Assembly (NCBI RefSeq): GCF_003626595.1
Contig: NZ_RBAK01000008.1
Span: 186,001 to 250,000 of the forward strand
Reading direction: 5' to 3'
Source of the DNA: Micromonospora endolithica
GTDB taxonomy: Bacteria; Actinomycetota; Actinomycetes; Mycobacteriales; Micromonosporaceae
DNA: 64,000 bases
This document shows positions 43,562 through 51,987 of this stretch, piece after piece. Numbering within the stretch: position 1 is the first letter of the stretch; each line of letters starts with the position of its first letter. Below the pieces are notes generated by a model. The model had not been told where the DNA came from. It saw only the letters and a list, made by a program, of their open reading frames with translations, and searched no databases. Position numbers and translations under genes: made by a program.

Positions 43562-44647
43562 ATGCGCGCTCGACTGTCCGACATCGCCCAGCAGGCCGAA
43601 GTCAGCGAGGCCACGGTGTCGCGGGTGCTCAACGACCGCCCGGGCGTGGCCCCGGAGACCCGGCAGGCCGTGCTGACCGCCCTCGACGTGCTCGGCTACG
43701 AGCGCCCCGCGCGGCTGCGCAAGCGCAGCGCCGGTCTGGTGGGCCTGGTCGTTCCGGAACTGGACAACCCGATCTTCCCGGCGTTCGCCCAGATCATCGA
43801 GTCGGCGCTGGCGCCGACCGGTTTCACACCGGTGCTGTGCACCCAGACCCCGGGCGGGGTCCGCGAGGACGAGTACGTCGAGATGCTGCTCGACCGCCAG
43901 GTCTCCGGCATCGTGTTCGTCTCCGGCCTGCACGCCGACACGGCCGCCGACCACGACCGCTACCGCGCACTGCTCGCCCGCCCGCTGCCGGTCGTCATGA
44001 TCAATGGGTACGCCCCGGGCATCCCCGCGCCGTTCGTCTCCTGCGACGACCGGGAGGCCGCCGAACTCGCCGTCGCCCACCTGGTCGCCCTCGGGCACCG
44101 CCGGATCGGCCTGATCACCGGTCCGGACCGGTTCGTGCCGGTGCAGCGCAAGGTCGGCGGCTACCTGGGGGCGATGAAGCGGCTCACCGACGTGACCGAC
44201 GCCGAACTCTCCGAGCTGACCGAGCTGTCCCTGTTCGGTGTGGAGGGCGGCGAGGCCGCCGCGGCACGGCTGCTCGACCGGGGCGTCACCGGGATCGTGT
44301 GCGGTTCCGACCTGATGGCCCTCGGCGCGATCCGGGCCGCCCGGCAGCGCGGCCTCTCCGTACCGGCCGACCTGTCGGTGGTCGGCTACGACGACTCGCC
44401 ACTGATGGCCTTCACCGACCCGCCGCTGACCACCATGCGCCAGCCGGTGGCGGCGATGGCGGTGGCCGCGGTACGCGCCCTGGTCGACGAGATCAACGGC
44501 CACGCCTCCCCGCACTCGGAATACCTGTTCCGGCCGGAACTGGTGGTCCGGGGCTCCACCGCGGTGGCCCGGCAGGTCCCCGCCCCGGGCGACGCCGGCC
44601 CGGCCCGGCCGCGCTCCGCACCGTCGGCGCTCGCCGTCTCCGCCTGA
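43562..44647 (+). CDS. LacI-family transcriptional regulator
   Basis: The 361-residue protein has the LacI helix-turn-helix RLSDIAQQAEVSEATVSRVLN, the hinge region and a periplasmic-binding-like sensor domain (GLVGLVVPELDNPIFPAFAQIIE, VVGYDDSPLMAFTDPPLTT). ATG 43562 follows a leaderless -10. It is divergent from malEFG and upstream of the alpha-glucosidase gene, and GCAAGAA-type sites lie before all three. It is most like MalR-type repressors of maltodextrin genes in Streptomyces. Confidence 0.93.
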   Translation: MRARLSDIAQQAEVSEATVSRVLNDRPGVAPETRQAVLTALDVLGYERPARLRKRSAGLVGLVVPELDNPIFPAFAQIIESALAPTGFTPVLCTQTPGGVREDEYVEMLLDRQVSGIVFVSGLHADTAADHDRYRALLARPLPVVMINGYAPGIPAPFVSCDDREAAELAVAHLVALGHRRIGLITGPDRFVPVQRKVGGYLGAMKRLTDVTDAELSELTELSLFGVEGGEAAAARLLDRGVTGIVCGSDLMALGAIRAARQRGLSVPADLSVVGYDDSPLMAFTDPPLTTMRQPVAAMAVAAVRALVDEINGHASPHSEYLFRPELVVRGSTAVARQVPAPGDAGPARPRSAPSALAVSA

Positions 44648-44659
44648 CCCACCGCCCGC

Positions 44660-44890
44660 GCCCTGCGCGCTCACGCCTTGGGCCCTCCGCCTTGCGCGCC
44701 CCCCGCCTTGCGCGCCCTGCACACCCCACCGGCCTTGCGCGCACCGCACCCCCCGCCTTGCGCGCCCCGCGCACACCCCGCCTTGCCCGCCCGGTGCCCT
44801 CCACCTGTGCGCCCGCCGCCCTCATCCCTGCGCGCCCTGCACACCCTCCCCGCCTTGCGCGCCCCGCTGCCATCCCTCCGCGCCCTGTAG
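44660..44890. repeat. C-rich degenerate repeats with CTTGCGCGCC units
   Basis: The sequence is dominated by C. A GCCTTGCGCGC unit recurs at least five times (near 44690, 44706, 44733, 44755 and 44851), mixed with CCCTGCACACC. No coding signal stands out. The unit contains CTTGCGC, the half-site of the palindrome at 45400. Confidence 0.6.
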
Positions 44891-45270
44891 TCAGCGCAGC
44901 TCCCATCGGTTCGGACACCTGCGGCGCACTTTCGAGCTGAGCCATTAACGACATCAGGCCGCACCCAGCGCCGTCGGACCGCGCGTCCGCTTGGCCGTCA
45001 GCCGCGCCAGCGCGGCCACCGCCCGACGTCGGCCGCGCTACAACCACCACCCCCGATGGCATACCCACCACAACCCGCCCCGGCTCGCCACACCCCCGCC
45101 CTAGCTCGCACCACAACCGCCACACCCCGGCACACCCGGGCCGGCACCGCAGGCACCACCTGGCACCGCACGCACCACCCGGCACCCCACCCCACGCACC
45201 ATCCGGCACCGCGCGCACATCCGGCACCGTGCACACCAGCCGGCACCGCAGGCACCACCCCGGCGCACGG
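44891..45270. other. Low-complexity spacer with CCGGCACCG/CACC repeats, no gene seen
   Basis: The 876-nt gap between the LacI-type gene and the alpha-glucosidase continues with CCGGCACC(G/C)CA and GGCACCACC tandem repeats from about 45130 to 45270. The short frames here have no ribosome site and an amino-acid make-up (P, T, H, A) typical of chance C-rich frames. I see no RNA gene. Confidence 0.6.
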
Positions 45271-45399
45271 CCGGTGCCGCGTCTCAAGATCGACATTGCG
45301 TTGCCGGAGGGCGATCCATCCCCGACATCAGCTCGAAAGCGCCCGAACCGCGGGGTGTCGGCCCGGCAACGTACCAACGGGTAGCGTGACGACTGTCAT

Positions 45400-45423
45400 T
45401 TCTTGCGCAAGAACTGCTTGACT
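45400..45423 (+). promoter_or_regulatory. Palindromic LacI-type operator and -35 of the alpha-glucosidase gene
   Basis: TTCTTGCGCAAGAA (45400-45413) is a perfect 14-bp palindrome. TTGACT (45418-45423) follows as a likely -35, with CATTCT (45442-45447) about 18 bp further on as a weak -10. The operator sits directly beside the -35, so binding would block initiation. Confidence 0.65.
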
Positions 45424-45523
45424 CTTGCAGCACGTGAGCGGCATTCTTCTCTGACACCCGCGTGCCACCACCCGGGCCGCGCCGAGTGCCGCTGTCCCGA
45501 GCCACAGAACGGGGAAGTCTCCG

Positions 45524-47158
45524 ATGACCGCCAGCAATTCCACGCCGCTGACCTCCGACGACGACTGGTGGCGCTCCGCGGTCGTCTACCAGGTCTACGT
45601 GCGCAGCTTCGCCGACTCGAACGGCGACGGCATCGGTGACCTCCAGGGCATCCGGGAACGACTGCCGTACCTGCGCGACCTCGGGGTCGACGCGCTCTGG
45701 CTGACCCCCTTCTACACCTCACCGATGGTCGACGGCGGCTACGACGTGGCCGACTACCGCGACGTCGACCCGATGTTCGGCAACCTCACCGACTTCGACA
45801 ACATGATCACCGACGCGCACGCGCTGGGCCTGCGGATCATCGTCGACCTGGTGCCGAACCACACCTCCGACGCGCACCCCTGGTTCCAGGCCGCGCTGGC
45901 CGCCGCGCCCGGCTCGACCGAGCGGGCGCGCTACCTCTTCGCCGAAGGCAGGGGCGACGACGGCACCGAGCCGCCGAACGACTGGGAGAGCATCTTCGGC
46001 GGCCCGGCCTGGACGCGGCTGCCGGACGGCCAGTGGTACCTGCACCTGTTCGACCCGGCCCAGCCGGACCTGAACTGGCGCAACCCGGAGGTACGCGCCG
46101 AGTTCGAGGACGTGCTGCGCTTCTGGCTGGACCGGGGCGTGGACGGGTTCCGGATCGACGTGGCCCACGGGATGATCAAGGCTGAGGGCCTGCCCGACGT
46201 CGGCTTCAGCACGATGACCACCGGGCAGCGCCAGGTGGAGCTGCTCGGCAAGGGTCGGCTCCCCTACTTCGACCAGGACGAGGTGCACGAGATCTACCGC
46301 GCCTGGCGGCCGATCCTGGACAGCTACCCCGGTGGCCGGATGGCGGTGGCCGAGGCGTGGGCGGAGACGCCGCAGCGACTGGCCCGTTACATCGGTCCCG
46401 ACGAGTTGCAGCAGGCTTTCAGCTTCGACTTCCTCGACGCCACCTGGTCGGCCGACTCCTTCCGCAAGGTCATCGACACGGCGTTGGCCGAGTCGACCAT
46501 CGTGGGTGCCCCGACCACCTGGGTGCTGTCCAACCACGACAAGCAGCGGCACGTCACCCGCTACGGCGACGGGGCCGAGGGGCTGCGCCGCGCCCGCGCC
46601 GCCTCCCTGCTGATGCTGGCCCTGCCCGGCTGCGCGTACCTGTACCAGGGCGAGGAACTGGGCCTGCCCGAGGTGCTGGACCTGCCCGACGAGATGCGGC
46701 AGGACCCGCAGTTCCTGCGCACCGGCGAGAGCCGGGACGGCTGCCGGGTGCCGATCCCATGGAGCGGCGAGCTGTCCCCGTACGGCTTCGGTCCGGACGG
46801 CAGCGAGCTGAGCTGGCTTCCGGCCCCGGCGACCTGGCGTGCCCTCTCGGTGGCCGCCCAGGCGGGCGTGCCCGGCTCGACGCTGGAGCTGTACCGCGCG
46901 GCGCTGGCGGTGCGCCGCAGTCACCCGGCGCTGTCCACCGGCGCGTCCGGGGTCGTCTGGCTGGAGACCGGGCCCGGGGTGCTCGCGTTCAGCCGTAACG
47001 CCGGCGAGGCGGTGCTGACCTGCGTGGTCAACATCAGCGGCGCGCCGGCCCTGATCGACGGGTACGGCGAACCGGTCGTCGCCAGCGAGGCGCTCACCGC
47101 GCAGGGCTCCGGCCATCTGCTCGGCGTCGACGCCGCCGCCTGGTTCGAACGCCACTGA
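45524..47158 (+). CDS. GH13 alpha-glucosidase (alpha-amylase family)
   Basis: This 544-residue cytoplasmic GH13 enzyme resembles oligo-1,6-/alpha-glucosidases. It has WWRSAVVYQVYVRSFADSNGDG, GLRIIVDLVPNHTSD, the nucleophile Asp in DGFRIDVAH (about residue 209), the acid/base Glu in AVAEAW (about 276) and SNHDK (about 337). No signal peptide is present, so it acts on imported oligosaccharides. It lies downstream of a LacI-type regulator and MalEFG-like importer. A perfect operator palindrome lies before its -35. A 17-bp hairpin follows. Confidence 0.94.
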   Translation: MTASNSTPLTSDDDWWRSAVVYQVYVRSFADSNGDGIGDLQGIRERLPYLRDLGVDALWLTPFYTSPMVDGGYDVADYRDVDPMFGNLTDFDNMITDAHALGLRIIVDLVPNHTSDAHPWFQAALAAAPGSTERARYLFAEGRGDDGTEPPNDWESIFGGPAWTRLPDGQWYLHLFDPAQPDLNWRNPEVRAEFEDVLRFWLDRGVDGFRIDVAHGMIKAEGLPDVGFSTMTTGQRQVELLGKGRLPYFDQDEVHEIYRAWRPILDSYPGGRMAVAEAWAETPQRLARYIGPDELQQAFSFDFLDATWSADSFRKVIDTALAESTIVGAPTTWVLSNHDKQRHVTRYGDGAEGLRRARAASLLMLALPGCAYLYQGEELGLPEVLDLPDEMRQDPQFLRTGESRDGCRVPIPWSGELSPYGFGPDGSELSWLPAPATWRALSVAAQAGVPGSTLELYRAALAVRRSHPALSTGASGVVWLETGPGVLAFSRNAGEAVLTCVVNISGAPALIDGYGEPVVASEALTAQGSGHLLGVDAAAWFERH

Positions 47159-47250
47159 GCGGGTAACCCGTCATCGACCTGGTCGTCCGTTGTGCTCCGC
47201 GCCGACGGGCGGCTGGGCAACCGACCCCTTGTGGTGGGGGGTGAGGTGGC

Positions 47251-47288
47251 GCCGGCGCCTCGCGGAGACGACTCCGCGAGGCGCCGGC
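47251..47288. terminator. Long perfect hairpin after the alpha-glucosidase gene
   Basis: GCCGGCGCCTCGCGGAG (47251-47267) pairs perfectly over 17 bp with 47272-47288 around a 4-nt loop. It lies between convergent stop codons and can serve both transcripts. Confidence 0.8.
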
Positions 47289-47307
47289 GGTCCATCTCGG
47301 CCGCAGG

Positions 47308-47745
47308 TCAGCTCGTTCCGCCGGTCAGCCTCGCCGCGATCCGGCCGAAGCCGGCGCGCAGCTCCGCCTCGGTGGGCGGGGGAAGCGGCTCGGGCTGGTC
47401 CTCTGCCGCCGCCTCCAACTCGTCGTCGATCGTGTCCTCGAAGTCGCCGTAGAGATCCGCGTCGTCGACCTGGGCCACCTCGTCCTCGGCGGCGATCTGG
47501 GCGGCGGCGATCTCACTACGGATCTCCTCCGTCGACACCGCCGGCAGCAGCGGCTCGACCACCGCCATCAACTGTTCCTCGGCGACGACGGTCTCGGCCA
47601 GGGCGAGGGCGTGCTGTCGCTCGTACGGGCCGCAGACCACGGGTTCCCACTCCTCGGTGTCACCGAGCGGGCCGAAGGTGATGATCCACGGCAGGCCGAG
47701 CATCGGTGAGTCTTCCGGCAGGTCGAGTGTCACGAGAGCGCCCAC
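47308..47745 (-). CDS. Acidic protein of unknown function
   Basis: The 145-residue protein starts VGALVTLDLPEDSPMLGLPWIITFGPLGD and contains EEWEPVVCGPYERQHALALAETVV, then a very acidic C-terminus ending in a helix. I do not recognise a family. GTG 47745 lies 8 nt after the GntR stop codon and has a matching reading frame. It is the last gene of the YihY-GntR operon, which does not by itself suggest a function. Confidence 0.65.
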   Translation of the reverse strand: MGALVTLDLPEDSPMLGLPWIITFGPLGDTEEWEPVVCGPYERQHALALAETVVAEEQLMAVVEPLLPAVSTEEIRSEIAAAQIAAEDEVAQVDDADLYGDFEDTIDDELEAAAEDQPEPLPPPTEAELRAGFGRIAARLTGGTS

Positions 47746-47752
47746 GCGCTCA

Positions 47753-48190
47753 TCATGGTCCCCCGGCGGGGCGGCGTGGGGCCGCTTCGGCGTGATTGTG
47801 GTGATCGACTCCGGCTTCCAGCGCGGCACGTACCAGATCCAGTGCCGCGTCCGCCGGCACGCCGAGCCGGGCCGCCTGCGCCGCGTAGTCGACCGCCGCC
47901 CGGTGCAGCCGGTCCCGCGCGTCGTCCCGGCCGGGCGCGACGAAGGTGCCGTGCCGGCCGCGCGTCTCCAGCAGGCCGGCCGCCTCCAGCTCCCGGTAGG
48001 CCCGGGCCACCGTGTTCACCGCCAGGTCGAGGTCCGCGGCGAGCCGCCGTACCGGAGGCAGCCGGGTGCCGACCGGCAGCCGCCCGTCCCCCACCTGGGC
48101 GGCGAGCTGCGCGCGCACCTGCTCGTACGGCGCCACCGACGAGCCCGGGTCGACCGTGAGTCGCACGGTTCCCCCCTTCCCGCCGGTCAT
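47753..48190 (-). CDS. GntR-family regulator (YtrA-like, short)
   Basis: The 145-residue protein has the GntR winged helix: PYEQVRAQLAAQVGDGRLPVGTRLPPVRRLAADLDLAVNTVARAYRELEAAGLLETRGRHGTFV. Only about 50 residues follow, so no ligand domain, as in the YtrA subfamily. ATG 48190 overlaps the previous stop by 4 nt; GTG 48166 is a good alternative because GGGGGGAA lies before it. It is in an operon with the YihY-like gene. Confidence 0.9.
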   Translation of the reverse strand: MTGGKGGTVRLTVDPGSSVAPYEQVRAQLAAQVGDGRLPVGTRLPPVRRLAADLDLAVNTVARAYRELEAAGLLETRGRHGTFVAPGRDDARDRLHRAAVDYAAQAARLGVPADAALDLVRAALEAGVDHHNHAEAAPRRPAGGP

Positions 48191-49110
48191 CCGGCTCCAC
48201 CCGGGGTGCCCGGGTCGGTGTCGACGTCCAGGTCGGCCGGCCGGGGCTTCTCCGCCAGGTCGACCACCCGGCCCCGGCGGCTGGTCGCCGCGAGCGCCGC
48301 GCCGAAGAGCACCAGCTGGTTCAGCAGGTACAGGTAGAGCAGCAGTCCGACCGCGCCGGCCACGACGGTGTACGCGGGGTTCCGCTCGGTGCGCACCACG
48401 TAGTAACGCCCGACCGTGTTGAGCAGCGTGATCCCGATCGCCACGAAGAGCACCACCGGGCGCAGCCGGGCCCGGCTCATCCGCAGCCGGGGCACCGCCA
48501 CCAGCAGCAGGGTGGCGAGCACCGCGTTGACCAGCACGCTGAGCACCGCGCTGACCGTGGTCAGGCCGACCGAGCCGGTGCTGCGCAGCAGGAAACGCAG
48601 CAGCGACTCCAGGGTGTCCACCGCGGCCACCGAGAGGCCGAGCAGGACGAACACGACGAGCAGCACGCCGAGGTCGACCAGCCGCCGGATCACCAGATTG
48701 CCGGGCTGCTGGTTGAGCCCGAACATGAGGCGCTGCGAGGAGCGGATCGCCTCCACCCAGCCGATCCCGGTGAACACCAGGATGATCAGGCCGATGATGC
48801 CGACGGTGCCGCTGCTCTCGTTGATCTGCACCGGGTCCAGGAACGGCAGGTTCTCCCGCAGGAAACCGGCCGCCGCACCTCTGACCTCGGCGTTGCTCTC
48901 CAGGACCGCGCCGAACACCCAGTAGCCGACCAGCGCCAACGCGAAGACCGCGAAGAACCCGTAGTAGGCGATGGCCGCCGCCAGCCGGCCGCCCAGCACG
49001 TCGTTGTAGAGCACGCCGGCCCGCCACACGTGGTCGAAACCGGCGGAGCGGCGGCGCGCCACGCCGATCCGCCGTTCCATGCCCGCCTCGATGCGGCCCA
49101 ACGCGTTCAC
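48187..49110 (-). CDS. YihY/BrkB-family membrane protein
   Basis: The 307-residue protein has the YihY signature LGGRLAAAIAYYGFFAVFAL, about six spans, and LVIRRLVDLGVLLVVFVLLG and VGLLLYLYLLNQLVLFGAALAA. The family was once annotated as ribonuclease BN, which is now considered wrong; its role is unknown. GTG 49110 is used; ATG 49080 is possible. It is first in an operon with a GntR regulator and an acidic protein. Confidence 0.9.
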   Translation of the reverse strand: MNALGRIEAGMERRIGVARRRSAGFDHVWRAGVLYNDVLGGRLAAAIAYYGFFAVFALALVGYWVFGAVLESNAEVRGAAAGFLRENLPFLDPVQINESSGTVGIIGLIILVFTGIGWVEAIRSSQRLMFGLNQQPGNLVIRRLVDLGVLLVVFVLLGLSVAAVDTLESLLRFLLRSTGSVGLTTVSAVLSVLVNAVLATLLLVAVPRLRMSRARLRPVVLFVAIGITLLNTVGRYYVVRTERNPAYTVVAGAVGLLLYLYLLNQLVLFGAALAATSRRGRVVDLAEKPRPADLDVDTDPGTPGGAG

Positions 49111-49144
49111 GCCGTCATCCTCGCCGATTCCGACCCGGTGCGGG

Positions 49145-49717
49145 TCAGCCGCCGAGCCGGAAGTCCCGGCGCGGCTGCCACCGGGTGGCGCCGCTGTGCG
49201 AGAACAGGGTGAACGAGTCCACCTCGAACATCGCCGAGAAATCGGCCAGGTCCTCGTACGCCTTGTCCAGTGCCTCCGGTGCGACGTCCTGCGCCACCGT
49301 GACGTGCGGGTGGTACGGGAAGCGGGTCTCCCGGCGCAGCTCGGGCGCGGCGCTGATCGCGGCCGCCAGCAGCTCGCACTCGCTGATCCCGGCGGCGACC
49401 GTCACGAAGACCACCTGGGTCACCGGCCGGAAGGTGCCGGTGCCCCGCAGGTGCAGGGTGAACGGCAGGTGGGTGGCGGCGACCCGGCCCAGGTGCCGTT
49501 CCACCGCCGGCAGCGTGGACACCGGAATCTCGGTCGGCCCGAGCAGTGTCACGTGCGCCTGCACGGTCTGCGGGTCGCCCGCCTCGTAGCGGCGCCGGGT
49601 CAGGTAGCCGCCCCACGGCTCGGGGACGTCGACGGCGATGCCGATCTGGATGGTGTCGCCGGACGTCACCGCCGTCCCGTCCGCACCATCCACGCTGCCC
49701 GCCACACCCTTCGCCAC
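49145..49717 (-). CDS. 2'-5' RNA ligase/cyclic phosphodiesterase-family protein
   Basis: The 190-residue protein belongs to the 2H phosphoesterase fold, shown by two H-x-T motifs: AHVTLLG (about residue 55) and HPHVTVAQ (about 137). These two histidines act on 2',3'-cyclic phosphates or 2'-5' bonds in known members. The substrate in actinobacteria is unknown. The start is uncertain: GTG 49717 is used, but shorter GTG starts are possible since the first 20 residues look disordered. It follows trpS in the same direction after 24 nt. Confidence 0.88.
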   Translation of the reverse strand: MAKGVAGSVDGADGTAVTSGDTIQIGIAVDVPEPWGGYLTRRRYEAGDPQTVQAHVTLLGPTEIPVSTLPAVERHLGRVAATHLPFTLHLRGTGTFRPVTQVVFVTVAAGISECELLAAAISAAPELRRETRFPYHPHVTVAQDVAPEALDKAYEDLADFSAMFEVDSFTLFSHSGATRWQPRRDFRLGG

Positions 49718-49741
49718 CGACCCGCCACCCCCGCCCCGGTG

Positions 49742-50767
49742 CTATTCGCCGCGCACCGGCAGGAAGAAGCCCACCCGCTCGTACGCGGTGCGCAGCGTCG
49801 GACCGGCGACCGCGCGAGCCTTCTCGGCGCCGGCGGCGAGCAGCTTGTCCAACTGCGCCGGGTCGTCGAGGTAGGCGCGGGTGCGCTCCTGGACCGGGGT
49901 GACGAACTCCCGCACCACCTCGCCGAGGTCCTTCTTGAGGTCGCCGTAGCCCTTGCCGGCGTACGCGTTGACCAGGTCGTCGATGCTCCGCTCGGCGAGT
50001 GCCGAGTAGATCGTCAGCAGGTTGGAGACGCCGGGCTTGGTCTCGGTGTCGAAGACGATCTCGCGGCCGGTGTCGGTGACCGCCGAGCGGATCTTCTTGG
50101 CCGAGCGGGCCGGGTCCTCCAGCAGGTTCACGATGCCGGCCGGCGACGACGAGGACTTGGACATCTTGGCGGTCGGGTCCTGCAGGTCGGTGATCTTCGC
50201 GGTGTCCTTGACGATGTGCGGGGCGGGCACCGTGAAGGTCGCCCCGAACATCGTGTTGAAGCGCTGCGCGAGGTCGCGGGACAGCTCCAGGTGCTGGCGC
50301 TGGTCCTCGCCGACCGGCACCGCGTTCGCCTGGTAGAGCAGGATGTCGGCGGCCTGGAGGATCGGGTAGGTGAACAGGCCCACGCTGGACCGCTCGTTGC
50401 CGTGCTTCTGCGACTTGTCCTTGAACTGCACCATCCGGCCGGCCTCGCCGAAGCCGGTGATGCAGGACAGGATCCAGGCGAGCTGGGCGTGCTCGGGCAC
50501 CTGGGACTGCACGAACAGCGTGCAGCGCTCCGGGTCGAGACCGACGGCGAGCAGCTGCGCGGCGGCGGTCCGGGACCGCTGACGCAGCGACGCGGCATCG
50601 TGCCCGGCGGTGATCGCGTGCTGGTCGACGACGCAGTAGAAGGCGTCGTGGGTCTCCTGCAACGCCACCCAGTGCCGCACCGCGCCCAGGTAGTTGCCGA
50701 GGTGGAACGAGTCGGCCGTCGGCTGGATGCCGGAGAACGTACGGGGGCGGGCGGGCGCGTCGGACAT
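49742..50767 (-). CDS. trpS: Tryptophanyl-tRNA synthetase
   Basis: It charges tRNA-Trp. The 341-residue class I enzyme has FSGIQPTADSFHLGNYLG (HIGH equivalent HLGN) at residues 11-28, FKDKSQKHG and the KMSKS loop (PTAKMSKSS) near residue 203. Some actinobacteria have a second, antibiotic-resistant TrpRS; nothing here shows that type. The 2'-5' RNA ligase-like gene follows closely. Confidence 0.97.
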   Translation of the reverse strand: MSDAPARPRTFSGIQPTADSFHLGNYLGAVRHWVALQETHDAFYCVVDQHAITAGHDAASLRQRSRTAAAQLLAVGLDPERCTLFVQSQVPEHAQLAWILSCITGFGEAGRMVQFKDKSQKHGNERSSVGLFTYPILQAADILLYQANAVPVGEDQRQHLELSRDLAQRFNTMFGATFTVPAPHIVKDTAKITDLQDPTAKMSKSSSSPAGIVNLLEDPARSAKKIRSAVTDTGREIVFDTETKPGVSNLLTIYSALAERSIDDLVNAYAGKGYGDLKKDLGEVVREFVTPVQERTRAYLDDPAQLDKLLAAGAEKARAVAGPTLRTAYERVGFFLPVRGE

Positions 50768-50800
50768 GCCGGCAATTCTGTCAGCAACTCCCCCCGTACG

Positions 50801-51814
50801 TCATGACGGGCCGGCGGGTCGGGCGGAGCCGGCGGCGGCCGGCACGGTCGCCTCACGCCGTTGTTCCGGTGGCCGCCCGGCGGAGACCGCGAGCCGGGCC
50901 ACCCGGCGGCCCTCCAGCTCCACCACGCGCAGCAGCCATCCGCCCGGCTCGGGCGGGTCGTCGCCGGACGGCTCGACGGTCACCGGCACCTCGTCGCCGG
51001 CCACCGGGAGCCGGCCCAGCGACGCCATCACGAAGCCGCCGACCGTCTCGTACGGGCCGGCCGGCAGCGGCACACCGGTGCGCTCGGCGAAGTCGGCGAG
51101 GTTGAGCCGGCCGTCGACCACCGCGGGCAGGCCGGCGTGCACCGGGTCGGGGGCGGTGTCGTACTCGTCGTGGATCTCCCCGATCAGCTCCTCGATCAGG
51201 TCCTCCAGCGTGACGATGCCGGCGGTGCCGCCGTACTCGTCGACGACGACCGCGAGGTGGTGGCGTTCCCGGCGCATCTCGCTGAGCGCGGCGAGCACCC
51301 GCTTGCTGCCGGGCAGCTGCTTGACCTCCCGGGTCAGCTCCCGGATGGTGGTGCACGGGTCCAGGTCGGGTCGCAGCAGCACGTCGCGCAGGTGCACGAA
51401 CCCGACCACGTCGTCGTGGGTGCCGTCCACCACCGGGTAGCGGGTGTGTGTCTCCGCCCGGACCAGGCGTTCGGCCTCGGCGATGGTGCTGCCGGCGGCG
51501 AGGAACACGACCTCGGTGCGCGGCATCATCACCTCGCGGACCAGCTTCGCGCCCGCCTCCAGCACCTCGTCGATGATCCGGCGTTCCACCGGGTCCAGGA
51601 CGGTGTTGGCGGCGACCAGGTCACGCAGCTCGTCCTCGCTGATCCGCTCCCGGCCGGCCGTCGGACTGGCCCCGAGCAGGTCGGTGACCAGGCGGGTCGC
51701 GCCGTCGGCGGCCCGGACCACGATCCGGGCGACGCCCCGGGCGAACGGACCCGGTGCGCGGCGGGGCTGCCCCCGCGACCGCCGCCGGGGCCCGGGACCA
51801 CCCGCTTCCCGCAT
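50801..51814 (-). CDS. CBS-domain CorC/HlyC-type protein without membrane domain
   Basis: The 337-residue protein has ISEDELRDLVAANTVLDPVERRIIDEVL, then REVMMPRTEVVFL and two CBS domains (residues about 110-230) and a CorC_HlyC C-terminal domain (DDPPEPGGWLLRVVELEGRRV). The DUF21/CNNM transmembrane domain normally found in actinobacterial relatives is missing; the N-terminus is basic and short. It may act with a membrane partner in magnesium or ion handling, by analogy to CorC. ATG 51814 follows a -10-like TACCAT by 7 nt. Confidence 0.85.
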   Translation of the reverse strand: MREAGGPGPRRRSRGQPRRAPGPFARGVARIVVRAADGATRLVTDLLGASPTAGRERISEDELRDLVAANTVLDPVERRIIDEVLEAGAKLVREVMMPRTEVVFLAAGSTIAEAERLVRAETHTRYPVVDGTHDDVVGFVHLRDVLLRPDLDPCTTIRELTREVKQLPGSKRVLAALSEMRRERHHLAVVVDEYGGTAGIVTLEDLIEELIGEIHDEYDTAPDPVHAGLPAVVDGRLNLADFAERTGVPLPAGPYETVGGFVMASLGRLPVAGDEVPVTVEPSGDDPPEPGGWLLRVVELEGRRVARLAVSAGRPPEQRREATVPAAAGSARPAGPS

Positions 51815-51821
51815 GACAAGG

Positions 51822-51827
51822 ATGGTA
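51822..51827 (-). promoter_or_regulatory. -10 element of the leaderless CBS-protein promoter
   Basis: TACCAT on the minus strand lies 7 nt before the ATG at 51814, with no ribosome site between. Confidence 0.5.
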
Positions 51828-51987
51828 GACAGCGCGCACCGTCCTCGGGCACTATGTTCGGCTCTGTTTAATCGTGAGAGTTTATGGTGGAATGGCGCCG
51901 GGGTGACGTAACGCGCCGCCACACCCCCGGCCTTAGGGTGATCACCACATGGTCGCGACGGAGGCGGCCAGGCAGGAGGAGACCGAC

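Noticed and set aside
44660..45270. Possible CRISPR array or protein repeats in the C-rich spacer
   Set aside because: Repeats are short, degenerate and without regular spacers; no cas genes are near.
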